From Oscillospiraceae bacterium (GTDB lineage Bacteria > Bacillota > Clostridia > Oscillospirales > Acutalibacteraceae), in contig SVOJ01000001.1 in assembly GCA_015066385.1 (NCBI GenBank), positions 310,001 through 374,000 on the forward strand: a stretch of 64,000 nt of DNA, in the 5' to 3' direction. Shown in pieces: positions 62,950 to 64,000 of the stretch. The position numbers were made by a program, and so were the translations under genes. The notes below the pieces were generated by a model. That model saw only the letters and a list, made by a program, of their open reading frames with translations. It ran no database searches and was not told the DNA's origin. Positions within the stretch are counted from its first letter, which is position 1. Each line of letters starts with the position of its first letter.

Positions 62950-63540
62950 ATGAGCGTAGAGGATTTGCTGAGTCAGATTGAGGATTTGCTTGATGACGGA
63001 AAACCGTCTTTAATGGGATCAGGAAAGGTGCGTGTCGATTCCGACTCTATCCGCCGCATTCTTGAAGACATTCGTCTTGAAATGCCCGAAGAAGTCAAAC
63101 AGGCAAGAAAAATTGCCGCAGAACGCAAAATGATTCTTGATAAGGCGCAATCCAAGGCTGCTGCAACCATCAAACAGGGCGAAATGCTTGCCGCGCAGAT
63201 GGTTGAAGAAACCAGCATTACCAGAATGGCGCATGATCATGCCGCACAGTTGAAGACTGCTGCAGAAGCAGATGCCGCGCAGATTGTGGCAGATGCCCGT
63301 TCGCAGGCTGCTGATATCATTGAAAAGGCGAAGGAAAACTATTCCGAAATCGTGAACAATGCGCAGAAGTGGTCTTCGGATCTTCGCAACGGTGCAAGCA
63401 ACTTTGTGGATTCCATCATCGGTGATACGGAAGGAATTCTGGTTGAAGGCATCAATAACTTCAACACCAGTCTGAACAAAATTCACATTGTTCAGCAGCA
63501 GTTGGAAAATGCTGCCGCAAAGAGATCAGATGACATTTAA
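62950..63540 (+). CDS. Coiled-coil protein of unknown function (DivIVA/ATP-synthase-b-like)
   Basis: 196 residues. It starts with MSVEDLLSQIEDLLDDG and holds a long helical region (about 50-150) rich in Ala, Glu, Gln and Lys with heptad periodicity (AAATIKQGEMLAAQMVEET; AKENYSEIVNNAQKW). There is no membrane segment. Genes like this commonly follow coaD in clostridia and are often annotated as ATPase, without evidence. A structural role near the division site or membrane is a guess. Confidence 0.8.
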   Translation: MSVEDLLSQIEDLLDDGKPSLMGSGKVRVDSDSIRRILEDIRLEMPEEVKQARKIAAERKMILDKAQSKAAATIKQGEMLAAQMVEETSITRMAHDHAAQLKTAAEADAAQIVADARSQAADIIEKAKENYSEIVNNAQKWSSDLRNGASNFVDSIIGDTEGILVEGINNFNTSLNKIHIVQQQLENAAAKRSDDI

Positions 63541-63558
63541 TTGTACATAGTTTTCAAC

Positions 63559-63589
63559 AACACCTCATATCATTATGATGTGAGGTGTT
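63559..63589 (+). promoter_or_regulatory. Hairpin that includes the SD of the next gene
   Basis: AACACCTCA (63559-63567) pairs with TGAGGTGTT (63581-63589). The right arm contains SD GAGGTG (63582-63587), 8 nt before ATG 63596. The hairpin may end the coaD-type transcript or hide the SD. Confidence 0.6.
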
Positions 63590-63595
63590 CAATTT

Positions 63596-64000
63596 ATGTT
63601 CTGTTTTTCTTTCAAATCAGCCAAGTACCGGCTTGTTATGTTGATTTTCGGTGGGTTGCTGATTTTACTGACAGTCTTTACGGTAAGGGGAACGGCACGT
63701 GATGTGGCAGTGGGCGGTTCCGTGTATCCGCGAGGGGCAACGCAAGAAGAACGATTGCAATATCTTGAACAATTCGGTTGGATTGTGCAGGAAGAACCCG
63801 TTAGTGTGCAGGAAATCTTTATTCCGGCTCAATTCGGTGACGTTTACAACAATTATAATGCTATTCAATTGTCGCAAGGGTTTGATCTTTTGCCGTACGC
63901 AGGCAGAAGTGTGAAAAAATGGGTCTATGCCGTTACCAATTATCCGGGATACGCGCAAAGTGAAGCCTATGTACAGGCGACCTTACTGGTTTGCCAGGGA
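63596..64000 (+). CDS. DUF4830-like membrane-anchored protein, truncated by the window edge
   Basis: At least 135 residues from ATG 63596 with no stop before the edge. One membrane helix near residues 13-30 (LVMLIFGGLLILLTVFTV) is followed by an extracytoplasmic part with EERLQYLEQFGWIV, QEIFIPAQFGDVY and YNAIQLSQGFDLLPYAGR, a pattern I recognise from DUF4830 proteins. The function is unknown. The C-terminus lies outside the window. Confidence 0.75.
   Translation, partial: MFCFSFKSAKYRLVMLIFGGLLILLTVFTVRGTARDVAVGGSVYPRGATQEERLQYLEQFGWIVQEEPVSVQEIFIPAQFGDVYNNYNAIQLSQGFDLLPYAGRSVKKWVYAVTNYPGYAQSEAYVQATLLVCQG

Overview
The window looks like chromosomal DNA of an anaerobic, probably gut-dwelling Clostridia member, most like the Oscillospirales/Ruminococcaceae. 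The evidence is moderate G+C, strong Shine-Dalgarno (SD) sites, frequent TTG starts, sigma-A promoters with 17-bp spacers, a T-box in front of pheST, a biotin-dependent Na+-pumping oxaloacetate decarboxylase, a dockerin-bearing secreted enzyme and many intracellular glycosidases. No rRNA, tRNA, CRISPR array, intact prophage or complete insertion sequence was seen. The species assignment is inference.

Layout. 1-5.2 kb: the N-terminal 1,721 residues of a giant secreted protein built from GLUG-type beta-helix modules and Cys-rich linkers (minus strand, running off the left edge). 5.2-7.9 kb: a small unknown gene divergent from a LytTR response regulator/GHKL kinase pair. 8.0-9.1 kb: a mobile remnant (frameshifted tnpV plus a DUF6809-type gene), then a short transcription unit that looks like a structured RNA. 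9.4-13.8 kb: oxaloacetate decarboxylase subunits alpha, gamma, biotin carrier and beta, then biotin ligase. 13.8-15.0 kb: gene-poor, with a good promoter reading into a region without an ORF. 15.0-20.7 kb: dockerin-polysaccharide deacetylase, HAD phosphatase, inositol-phosphatase-like enzyme, RuvX and a class A PBP. 20.9-24.8 kb: an operon for a phosphoribosyltransferase, YhhN, diacylglycerol-kinase-like, GtrA, SecB-like and VTT-domain proteins.

24.9-31.8 kb: an amino-sugar/glycoside cluster with nagA divergent from a GH109-like oxidoreductase, BadF-type kinase, GH4 phosphoglycosidase and an unusual propeller-plus-(alpha/alpha)-barrel protein. 31.9-39.5 kb: XRE regulator, GH2 beta-galactosidase, lipoprotein, HAD enzyme and GH127-like enzyme. 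39.5-43.2 kb: pheT, pheS and their T-box. 43.3-49.8 kb: NagD-like phosphatase, GH13 glucosidase, lipase-like hydrolase, DUF1624 membrane protein, beta-lactamase-fold protein, SGNH esterase and an unknown gene. 49.9-53.7 kb: peptidase E, an SsuABC/TauABC-like importer and a Crp/Fnr regulator with a good operator. 53.8-57.5 kb: phosphoesterase, Eis-like acetyltransferase, Gfo/Idh/MocA oxidoreductase. 57.5-64 kb: core genes rimM, trmD, HPr, uvrC, a phosphoglycolate-phosphatase-like gene, rsmD and coaD, then a coiled-coil protein and a DUF4830-like protein cut by the right edge.

Most likely to be new: the propeller-hydrolase fusion and the transporter-less sugar cluster around it, the candidate structured RNA near 8.8-9.1 kb, the palindrome that appears to control the ABC importer, and the modular surface protein with in-frame direct repeats.
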